NCBI RefSeq assembly: GCF_025244905.1
Contig: NZ_CP104285.1
Span: 3,844,001 to 3,908,000, forward strand
DNA length: 64,000 bases
Direction: 5' to 3'
From: Enterobacter mori
GTDB lineage: Bacteria > Pseudomonadota > Gammaproteobacteria > Enterobacterales > Enterobacteriaceae
Position 1 is the stretch's first letter. Every line of letters begins with the position of its first letter. A program made the position numbers and the translations under genes. This document shows, in pieces, positions 57,887 through 64,000 of the stretch. Below the pieces are notes generated by a model. The model saw only the letters and a program-made list of their open reading frames with translations. It was not told where the DNA came from and did not search any database.

Positions 57887-58317
57887 TGAACGAAAATACC
57901 TTAATTTTGACCGAGCATCGGCTATTGCCACGCCTTTTCGATGCCGCGTTAACGCTGGTGGCGTGGGGAGGATTTCTGTTTTTCCTGTATGCCCGGCTCT
58001 GGATGCAGCTAACCGATGAGAGCGACCACCGCTGGGGCGTGATTATTGCGTCCTTTAATACGGTGTTGATCTATTTGCTGTTCGCCGCGCTCAACGGCTG
58101 ACTGCTGATTTTGTGGTATCAGTACAACCGCCGCCGCGCCCACGTGAGACGGCGTCAGCCGGGCTATTTTCACCAGGAGGAGCTGGCGCGCAGCTTTAAT
58201 GTTTCACCGCAGATCATATCTGAAATGAGCCAGTACAACCTGCTGACGGTGTACCACGACCAGATTGGCCGCATCATCGATCTGAAGATCAATGGGCAGG
58301 AAGAGGAAGAACAGTAA
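57886..58317 (+). pseudogene. pgaD: pgaD with in-frame TGA at codon 72
   Basis: Reading from the ATG that overlaps the pgaC stop, the frame encodes a PgaD-like protein: an N-terminal cytoplasmic stretch, one membrane helix (about 20-41) and the start of a second, then TGA at 58099-58101. The same frame continues without further stops to 58317 and supplies the rest of helix 2, a basic loop (YQYNRRRAHVRRR) and the cytoplasmic tail, to give 143 codons against 137 residues in E. coli PgaD. A single TGG-to-TGA change would explain it. The base after the stop is C, a context that can allow some readthrough. PgaD is needed by PgaC and for c-di-GMP control in E. coli. A sequencing error is the main alternative. 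Confidence 0.85.
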
Positions 58318-58320
58318 CGA

Positions 58321-58355
58321 AAAGCCCCTGCAGGATGCCCTGCGGGGGCTTTTTT
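58321..58355 (+). terminator. pga operon terminator
   Basis: Stem AAGCCCCTGCAGG / CCTGCGGGGGCTT with one G-U pair, followed by TTTTT. It may also act weakly for the converging gss gene. Confidence 0.85.
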
Positions 58356-58366
58356 GCGGGTAAGAA

Positions 58367-60229
58367 CTACTTATCTTTAACCACGATCAGCGGCTCAATA
58401 TCGCTCTCTTTCTTCACCACCAGCGAGTCATCACCGCGCAGACAGGTTCCGCCGTAGTTCCCGCCCACGGTGAAGGTGCAGACCTGTATGTACTTGCCGT
58501 CGACCTTCGGCAGACACCACAGCTGCTGGTAGATGTTTTTACGGTCGACAAACTTGCCGCTGGATTTATCCAGCAGTTCGTCCTGAGCGCTGATGAGATC
58601 GATATTACTGCCACAGCGTCCGGCAATCGGCTTAACGGCATAGCCGGTCTGCTTCAGCAGATCGTTAACCTCAAAATCGGTGTCTAACAGGTAACGGTGG
58701 TTCGGGAACAGCTGCCACAGTACCGGGAGAATCGCCTTGTTGCCGGGAATCACGGTCCACAGCGGTTCGAAGACCAGCACCTCCGGGCGCAGCAGGACGT
58801 CAATCAGGCGCACCTCGCCCTCGGGATGTCCGGTGCGGATCGGCACCGCGGCGTATTCGGTTTCGCTGACCTCGCGGATCTGCTCTATCGCCGTTTCCCA
58901 CGCCCAGGTTTTCCACACGCAGTTGACGTGGCGGCCTTCATCGTCAATCAGCTGCCCGGCGGCATCCCAGCTGAGCGCCTCCAGCCCGTGCAGGATTTTG
59001 GTCTCGAACCCGGCCTGCATCAGCGAACGCTGAATAAAGAGCGCGTGATAGTCCTCTTCGACATCGTTGTCCTGCATGATGTGGACAAACGGCCGGGCGT
59101 GGCTGTGCTTCCATGCGCCGGTCAGCTCTTCCAGCAGCCCTTCCGCCGGGTTATGCCCGTTGCCGCGATAGCCGTTTTTCACCCACTCTTCGAGAATCAG
59201 CCCGCCCTCGGTATGGCAGGAGGCGGAGTCGGCGTTGTACTCGTAGACCTTTATGCCGCGCTCATCCATGCAGAAATCCATACGACCGGTGATCATATGG
59301 TGGCGACGCCACTGCCAGGAGAGGCGCAGGCGCGGCCAGAGGATTTTCGGGATGTCGAAAAGCGCCAGCAGGCTGTCGTCTTTCAGCACCTTGTCCGTCG
59401 CGTGCAGGTACATCAGGTGCAGTTCGTTGGTGGCCTTGATCAGCTCCTGCTCGGCGCTTTCGGTAATGGTGAAGTACTGGCAGGGATCTTTGTTGATCAC
59501 ATGGCCGTTGGCGCGGATATACGCCTGCTGCAGCGCGTCATTTTCGTTGAGCCATTTTCCGTCGAACTGACGCGTGTTTTTCAGCCGCGCGCCGCTGATT
59601 TTCAACAGTTCGCCGTCGATTTCCGGCTGGGGAATGCTGTGTTCCGTGTCGTCGGTCTGGATCATCCAGCCGAGAATCTCCGTGTCGTTGAAGGTGTCAT
59701 GGATCGTATAACACCCGTTCTCCACGCTCAGACGCAGCTCTCGCGTCCACTGCTGCCCGAGCGGCAGCGGGGAGTGAATCACGTTCTGCTCCGCGATACG
59801 TACCTTATCGTCCAGAAGCTGGGTGATCACCGCCACGTGGCCGGTCTCGTGAAACTCGCCGCCCTTTTGCCAGATCAGCAGCGCCCCGGCGCGCGGCGCG
59901 CGTTTTGAGCCATTGGCAAAAGCCTGAAGGGGCAGAATGTTATCGTTCACCACCTGACGCAAAAAGCGCAGAGAGAAGATCTCCCACGCCATACCGACGT
60001 CGGTAAACACGAAGCCATAGTTGAGAAACAGGAAACGGCGGGCAAACTCAACGCACTGCCACTTGTGGCCCATGTATTCGTTGCCGATGTAGCTGCGAAA
60101 ATCCGCATCTTGCGGGTAGTTGCGCGGGTCCAGACTGCCGTAATTTGAAGAGTAAATCGCCACGCCACCGGGCGCATAGCCTAACAATGTCCCGAATGGC
60201 GCATCACTGCTTAACGTTCCTTTACGCAT
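58367..60229 (-). CDS. gss: bifunctional glutathionylspermidine synthetase/amidase
   Basis: A 620-residue two-domain enzyme, one residue longer than E. coli Gss. The N-terminal CHAP amidase has catalytic Cys59 in HKWQCVEFARRF and His in ETGHVAVITQ. The C-terminal ATP-grasp synthetase has GRMDFCMDERGIKVYEYNADSASC and KPIAGRCGSNIDL. It joins glutathione to spermidine and can reverse the reaction. Its substrates come from pathways also encoded here: gshB for glutathione and speA/speB/speC for putrescine, the precursor of spermidine. Confidence 0.96.
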   Translation of the reverse strand: MRKGTLSSDAPFGTLLGYAPGGVAIYSSNYGSLDPRNYPQDADFRSYIGNEYMGHKWQCVEFARRFLFLNYGFVFTDVGMAWEIFSLRFLRQVVNDNILPLQAFANGSKRAPRAGALLIWQKGGEFHETGHVAVITQLLDDKVRIAEQNVIHSPLPLGQQWTRELRLSVENGCYTIHDTFNDTEILGWMIQTDDTEHSIPQPEIDGELLKISGARLKNTRQFDGKWLNENDALQQAYIRANGHVINKDPCQYFTITESAEQELIKATNELHLMYLHATDKVLKDDSLLALFDIPKILWPRLRLSWQWRRHHMITGRMDFCMDERGIKVYEYNADSASCHTEGGLILEEWVKNGYRGNGHNPAEGLLEELTGAWKHSHARPFVHIMQDNDVEEDYHALFIQRSLMQAGFETKILHGLEALSWDAAGQLIDDEGRHVNCVWKTWAWETAIEQIREVSETEYAAVPIRTGHPEGEVRLIDVLLRPEVLVFEPLWTVIPGNKAILPVLWQLFPNHRYLLDTDFEVNDLLKQTGYAVKPIAGRCGSNIDLISAQDELLDKSSGKFVDRKNIYQQLWCLPKVDGKYIQVCTFTVGGNYGGTCLRGDDSLVVKKESDIEPLIVVKDK

Positions 60230-60381
60230 GTATCCAACCTAAAACAGGCAGGCGGCAATTTTTTAGGGGTTGTCGTCGTCTGCACGTTGTAATTAACCTG
60301 ACAGAGGTGGATTTATCATACACCTGCGTGGCAAATTATTCGTCGCAACAATGACTAAAATTCACAACATCAGGAGTCAAC

Positions 60382-60930
60382 ATGAGCGTACAGGCGCAAG
60401 CGCTGGAATGGGGCCACGGCCCGCGAACCTTTGAAGTGTTTCTGGAACCAACCTGCCCCTTCTCGGTGAAGGCGTTTAACAAGCTGAATGCGTTTCTGGA
60501 ACAGGTTGGGGAAGACAAGGTCACGGTCAAAATCCGCCTCCAATCCCAGCCGTGGCATCTGTTCTCCGGCATGATCGTGCGCTGCATTCTGGCGGCCTCC
60601 ACGCTGCCGGACGGCAAAGCCGCCGCCCGTAAGGTGATGCAGGCGGTGGCCGACCATCGCGAAGAATTTGAATTTACCGACCACTGCAGCGGTTCGAATA
60701 TGCAGGCCACGCCGGACGAGATTATCGCCAGGATCGAGGGCTACAGCGGGGTGCAGGTTGCAGGTGCGTTTGCCCGGCCGGAACTGCAAAATGAGATCAA
60801 ATGGCACTGCAAATACGCCCGCCAGAACGGCATTCACTTCTCGCCGACGTTTATGGTTAACGGCCTGGTGCAGGCGGATTTAGGCAGCGGCGATGACGTA
60901 GAGGTTTGGGCGAAGCGGGTGTTGGGATAG
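60382..60930 (+). CDS. DsbA-like thioredoxin-fold protein with CPFS motif
   Basis: A 182-residue protein with a thioredoxin/DsbA fold: FEVFLEPTCPFSVKAF has a CxxS active site near residues 25-28 in place of CxxC, and the cis-proline loop is in HFSPTFMVNG. It has no signal peptide, so it is cytoplasmic. Three other cysteines (RCILA, DHCSG, WHCKYA) lie outside the motif. A CxxS centre suggests glutathione-dependent or monothiol chemistry, or a glutathione transferase of the kappa/HCCA type. The neighbour gss may be meaningful. The start follows AGGAG. Confidence 0.8.
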   Translation: MSVQAQALEWGHGPRTFEVFLEPTCPFSVKAFNKLNAFLEQVGEDKVTVKIRLQSQPWHLFSGMIVRCILAASTLPDGKAAARKVMQAVADHREEFEFTDHCSGSNMQATPDEIIARIEGYSGVQVAGAFARPELQNEIKWHCKYARQNGIHFSPTFMVNGLVQADLGSGDDVEVWAKRVLG

Positions 60931-60948
60931 CGTTGTGCCGCCGGTCAT

Positions 60949-61017
60949 GCCGGGTGGCGCTGCGCTTACCCAGCCTACAAAACCTCGTAGGTCGGGTAAG
61001 GCGAAGCCGCCACCCGA
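60949..61017. repeat. REP-like palindromic element, copy 4
   Basis: GCCGGGTGGCGCTGCGCTTACCCAGCCTAC facing GTAGGTCGGGTAAGGCG..GCCACCCG (ends only shown), between converging genes. It is more diverged than the other three copies. Confidence 0.75.
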
Positions 61018-61029
61018 CAGATCCAAAGC

Positions 61030-62007
61030 TCAATCCTTAAACAACCAGCATGCCGCGAAATGCCCTGGCGCGATCTCCTGCATCACTGGCTCCTGCGTCT
61101 GACAAACCGGCATGGCGTGCGGGCAGCGGCTGCAAAACTTACAGCCCGGCAGCGCGGACGTGGGGCCAGGAATATCGCCGCGCAGGGTGGCGTCTTCGAG
61201 AGTGCGGATGCGCGGATCGGACTGAGGAACCGCCGCCAGCAGCGCGCGGGTGTAAGGGTGCGCCGGACGCTGATACAGTTCATTCGCCGGGGCCACCTCC
61301 ACCAGTTTACCGAGATACATCACCCCAATACGGCTGGAGATATGGCGCACCATGGAGAGATCGTGGGCGATGAACAGGTAGGTTAGCCCCAGCTCCTGCT
61401 GCAGATCCTGCAGAATATTCACCACCTGCGCCTGCACCGAAACGTCCAGCGCCGAGAGCGGCTCATCGCACAGCACAAATTCAGGATGCACGGACAACGC
61501 GCGGGCAATACTGATGCGCTGACGCTGCCCGCCGCTGAACTCGTGCGGGAACCGTTCAAGGTGTTCGTGCTTCAGCCCCACTTTGTAGAGCAGGGTTTCC
61601 GTACGTTCCCGCTGTTCTTCGCGGCTGTAGCCGTGGATCTGCATCGGTTCGGCCACCAGCTGCCGCACGGTCATGCCGGGGTTGAGCGAGGAGTAAGGAT
61701 CCTGAAAAATCGCCTGCATCCGTTTACGCAGCGGCTTGAGCTCTCTTTCGCGGGCGTGGGCGATTGACTGTCCGGCAAAGTGGATCTCGCCCGAGGTGAT
61801 ATCGAAAAGGCGCAGTATGGCGCGCCCGAGGGTGGATTTTCCGCAGCCGGACTCCCCTACCAGGCCAAACGTCTCGCCAGGCTGGATATCAAAGCTCACG
61901 CCATCAACCGCCTTCACGGCCGCGCCTTTACGCAGCAAACCGCCGTTAAGCGGATAGTGCTTGCGCAGATCGCGCACGCTCACTAATGGCACCTGTAGTT
62001 CACTCAT
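61030..62007 (-). CDS. dipeptide/oligopeptide-type ABC transporter ATP-binding protein (DppF/OppF-like)
   Basis: A 325-residue ATPase. Walker A GESGCGKSTLG, Q-loop AIFQDPYSSLNPGM, signature SGGQRQRISIARAL, Walker B FVLCDEPLSALD and H-loop FIAHDLSMV are all present. The C-terminal oligopeptide-transporter extension carries the cysteine cluster CKFCSRCPHAMPVC that is usual in this branch and can bind an Fe-S cluster. It works as a heterodimer with the product of the upstream gene, which it overlaps by 4 bases (ATGA). Confidence 0.92.
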   Translation of the reverse strand: MSELQVPLVSVRDLRKHYPLNGGLLRKGAAVKAVDGVSFDIQPGETFGLVGESGCGKSTLGRAILRLFDITSGEIHFAGQSIAHARERELKPLRKRMQAIFQDPYSSLNPGMTVRQLVAEPMQIHGYSREEQRERTETLLYKVGLKHEHLERFPHEFSGGQRQRISIARALSVHPEFVLCDEPLSALDVSVQAQVVNILQDLQQELGLTYLFIAHDLSMVRHISSRIGVMYLGKLVEVAPANELYQRPAHPYTRALLAAVPQSDPRIRTLEDATLRGDIPGPTSALPGCKFCSRCPHAMPVCQTQEPVMQEIAPGHFAACWLFKD

Positions 62008-62981
62008 GCCTGAATCTCCTTATCGGCCCACAGCCAGCAGGCGGCGCGATGGCCCTCTCCCATGGCGTAAAAAGCGGGCTGCCGTTCACACTGGGGCATG
62101 CGTTTCGGACAGCGTTCCGCGAACGGACAGCCAGGCGGCGGGTTAAGCAGGCCAGGCGGCGAACCATCAATGGGCGATAAATGGTGATTGACCTCATCCG
62201 GGCGCGGCAGCGAGGCCAGCAGCCCCTGGGTGTAAGGGTGCGCAGGACGATAAAAAATGTCCTCCACGCACCCCTCCTCCATCACCAGCCCGCCGTACAT
62301 CACCACCACGCGGCTGCAGACCTGCGCCACCACGCCGAGATCGTGGGTGATCAGCAAAATCGCGGTCCGGGTCTGCTGTTGCAGACTTTTCAGGAGGCGC
62401 AGGATCTGCGCCTGAATGGTCACGTCCAGCGCGGTAGTCGGTTCATCAGCAATAAGAAGCTTCGGGTTGCAGGAGAGCGCAATGGCGATCATCACCCGCT
62501 GGCGCATCCCACCGCTAAACTCGTGCGGATACTGGTCGTACCGACGTTCCGCCTCGGCAATCCCCACCTGTTCCAGCATGGCGATCGCCGCCGCTTTGGC
62601 CGCTTTTTTGGTCAGCCCTTTATTGCGCATCAGGATCTCCGCCATCTGCTTACCGATGGTCAGCACCGGGTTCAGGGCGGTCATCGGATCCTGGAAAATC
62701 ATCGCGATCTCGTTGCCGCGAATGGCGCGCATCTGCGCGGGCGTTTTCTGCGCCAGGTCCTCATTCTGGAAGCGGATGCTGCCGCCGGTTATCCGTCCGT
62801 TGCTCCCCAGAAGCTGAATGATCGACTTACAGGTGACGCTTTTCCCGCAGCCCGACTCGCCAACAATGCCGACAAGTTCTCCCGCCTGCACCTGAAAGCT
62901 CACGCCGCGCACCGCGTGAACCTCGCCCTCGCGGGTGCGGAACGTGGTTTGCAGGTTCTCAAGCGCTAATAAGCTACTCAT
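62004..62981 (-). CDS. dipeptide/oligopeptide-type ABC transporter ATP-binding protein (DppD/OppD-like)
   Basis: A 325-residue ATPase with Walker A GESGCGKSVTC, Q-loop MIFQDPMTALNP, signature SGGMRQRVMIAIAL, Walker B LLIADEPTTALD and H-loop LITHDLGVV. The C-terminal extension has PPGCPFAERCPKRMPQC. The SVT variant of Walker A is normal for the DppD branch. The start is the internal ATG giving MSSLLALENL. It overlaps the permease gene by 8 bases. Confidence 0.92.
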   Translation of the reverse strand: MSSLLALENLQTTFRTREGEVHAVRGVSFQVQAGELVGIVGESGCGKSVTCKSIIQLLGSNGRITGGSIRFQNEDLAQKTPAQMRAIRGNEIAMIFQDPMTALNPVLTIGKQMAEILMRNKGLTKKAAKAAAIAMLEQVGIAEAERRYDQYPHEFSGGMRQRVMIAIALSCNPKLLIADEPTTALDVTIQAQILRLLKSLQQQTRTAILLITHDLGVVAQVCSRVVVMYGGLVMEEGCVEDIFYRPAHPYTQGLLASLPRPDEVNHHLSPIDGSPPGLLNPPPGCPFAERCPKRMPQCERQPAFYAMGEGHRAACWLWADKEIQA

Positions 62982-63819
62982 CGCGATTCGCTCCTGGCTC
63001 AAAGGCGGTACGGAACACATCGCCCAGCACGTTAAAGCTGAACACCGTCAGCAGGATAAGAATGCCGGGGAACATCGCCAGCCACGACGCTTCGCCAATA
63101 TAGGACTGCGCGTTGTTAAGCATGCTTCCCCACGACGCCGCAGGCGCCTGCACGCCCAGCCCTAAGAAGCTGAGCGTTGACTCCATCAGAATGGCGGAGG
63201 CGATATTGAGCGTGGCCGCCACAATAATGGTCGGCAGCACGCCGGGAATAATGTGGCGCACGATAATACGCAGCGGATGCTCCCCCGACGCGCGGGCATA
63301 AAGCACGTACTCGCGCTCTTTCACCGACAGGGTTTCAGCACGCACCAGACGTGACATGTTCATCCACGTCAGCAGGCTGATAATCAGAATGATGTTATCC
63401 ACGCCCGGCTTGAGGTAAGCATTCACCACCAGCAGCAGGAAGAAGGCCGGAATGGCCATCAGGATATCCACGGCGCGCATCATCAGGTTATCCAGCCAGC
63501 CGCCAAAATAGCCGCTCACCGTTCCCACCAGCGTGCCGATAAGCGTGGAAAAGAGCATGGCGAGAAAACCGACCATCAGGGAGATCTGGCCGCCGTACAG
63601 CGCGCGGGTAAAGTAGTCGCGTCCGTACTCGTCGGTGCCAAACCAGTGTGCGGCATCCGGCGGCAGCGTGCGTGCGCCGAGCGCCATCCGGTCCGGATCG
63701 TACGGACTTAAGCCCGCACAGAGCGCGGCGACAACGAAAATAAAAAGCACAAACAGGGAGAACTGCGCCGGACGGTTGCGGCGCAGCTGGTGACGAACCT
63801 GCTGCCAGCGTCTGCTCAT
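62974..63819 (-). CDS. dipeptide-type ABC transporter permease (DppC-like)
   Basis: A 281-residue permease: a cytoplasmic N-terminus, a first helix (about 19-37), a periplasmic segment with HWFGTDEYGRDYFTRALYGG, then five helices. The EAA loop YVLYARASGEHPLRIIVRHIIPGVLPTI contacts the ATPases. Members of this set import dipeptides, oligopeptides, nickel or glutathione. No substrate-binding protein gene is in view, so the substrate is open. Confidence 0.92.
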   Translation of the reverse strand: MSRRWQQVRHQLRRNRPAQFSLFVLFIFVVAALCAGLSPYDPDRMALGARTLPPDAAHWFGTDEYGRDYFTRALYGGQISLMVGFLAMLFSTLIGTLVGTVSGYFGGWLDNLMMRAVDILMAIPAFFLLLVVNAYLKPGVDNIILIISLLTWMNMSRLVRAETLSVKEREYVLYARASGEHPLRIIVRHIIPGVLPTIIVAATLNIASAILMESTLSFLGLGVQAPAASWGSMLNNAQSYIGEASWLAMFPGILILLTVFSFNVLGDVFRTAFEPGANRDE

Positions 63820-63824
63820 CCGGG

Positions 63825-64000
63825 TTACCTCAGCGTACGAATGCGGGGATCGGCGAAGCGATAAAGCACATCGGCGATCAGGTTACCGACGATCAGCATC
63901 ATCGACGAGAGCATGATGATCGCCATGATCAGCGGGTAGTCCAGCGAGGCAATCGACTGGATCCCGAGCAGCCCCATCCCTGGCCAGGAGAAGACGCTTT
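63825..64000 (-). CDS. dipeptide-type ABC transporter permease (DppB-like), C-terminal part
   Basis: The last 57 residues of a permease are inside the window; the rest lies beyond the right edge. The visible FSWPGMGLLGIQSIASLDYPLIMAIIMLSS and the ending DVLYRFADPRIR are characteristic of DppB/OppB-type C-termini. The stop is 5 bases before the DppC-like start. Confidence 0.88.
   Translation of the reverse strand, partial: SVFSWPGMGLLGIQSIASLDYPLIMAIIMLSSMMLIVGNLIADVLYRFADPRIRTLR

Noticed and set aside
58111..58317. Separate small gene downstream of pgaC
   Set aside because: It is in the same frame as the 5' part of pgaD, begins with a TTG without a ribosome site and completes the PgaD topology, so it is the rest of pgaD.
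44766..58366. Possible integrated island bounded by a repeat of the tRNA-Phe 3' end
   Set aside because: I looked for a second copy of the tRNA 3' end downstream and for an integrase gene next to the tRNA. Neither is visible in the window, so I call the block accessory but not an integrative island.

Overview
This window looks like chromosome from a member of the Enterobacteriaceae, most likely Enterobacter or a near relative. That assignment is an inference. It rests on long runs of genes whose products I recognise as close homologues of E. coli K-12 proteins and which keep the K-12 order: speB-speA-yqgB-metK-galP-sprT-endA-rsmE-gshB-yqgE-ruvX-yggR-yggS-yggT-yggU-rdgB-hemW, then yggN-yggL-trmB-mutY-yggX-mltC-nupG, then speC-yqgA-tRNA-Phe. 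Accessory blocks interrupt this backbone.

Region 1 (1-9490) is an accessory catabolic cluster. A leftward operon encodes a Rieske ferredoxin, a small unassigned protein, a Rieske oxygenase alpha subunit, a short-chain dehydrogenase, an IclR-family regulator, a two-domain extradiol (VOC) dioxygenase, a flavin reductase, an MFS transporter, a cupin protein and an alpha/beta hydrolase that runs off the left edge. A second MFS gene is divergent. Three near-identical palindromes (GTTTCA-N4-TGAAAC) lie in the divergent promoter region and are candidate operators for the IclR protein. The set fits ring hydroxylation, rearomatisation, meta-cleavage and hydrolysis of an aromatic compound whose identity I cannot tell.

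Region 2 (9494-31418) is core: polyamine synthesis, S-adenosylmethionine synthesis, galactose uptake, glutathione synthesis, DNA and RNA maintenance, heme chaperone, mutY and nupG. The stretch between hemW and yggN, where K-12 has yggM and ansB, holds a DUF559 nuclease-like gene and a tandem repeat block. Region 3 (31434-41486) is a citrate fermentation island between nupG and speC: a 2HCT-family citrate transporter, an FAH-family protein, citCDEFXG, and the divergent citAB two-component system. No oxaloacetate decarboxylase genes (oadGAB) are present; the FAH protein may fill that step.

Region 4 (41585-44820) is core again: speC, yqgA and tRNA-Phe with its promoter and terminator. Region 5 (44866-58355), downstream of the tRNA, is a surface and biofilm block: a hybrid sensor kinase and LuxR-type response regulator, a small lipoprotein, a large autotransporter with a GGENP minisatellite, an orphan LuxR-type regulator, and pgaABCD for the PNAG biofilm polysaccharide. 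pgaD carries an in-frame TGA at codon 72 and PgaB lacks a normal lipobox. Region 6 (58367-64000) has glutathionylspermidine synthetase/amidase, a DsbA-like thioredoxin-fold protein and the distal part of a dipeptide-type ABC transporter operon cut by the right edge.

Two families of intergenic palindromic repeats recur at gene ends throughout: a CCCTCACCC...GGGTGAGGG type at four places and a REP-like GCCCGG...CCGGGT type at four places.
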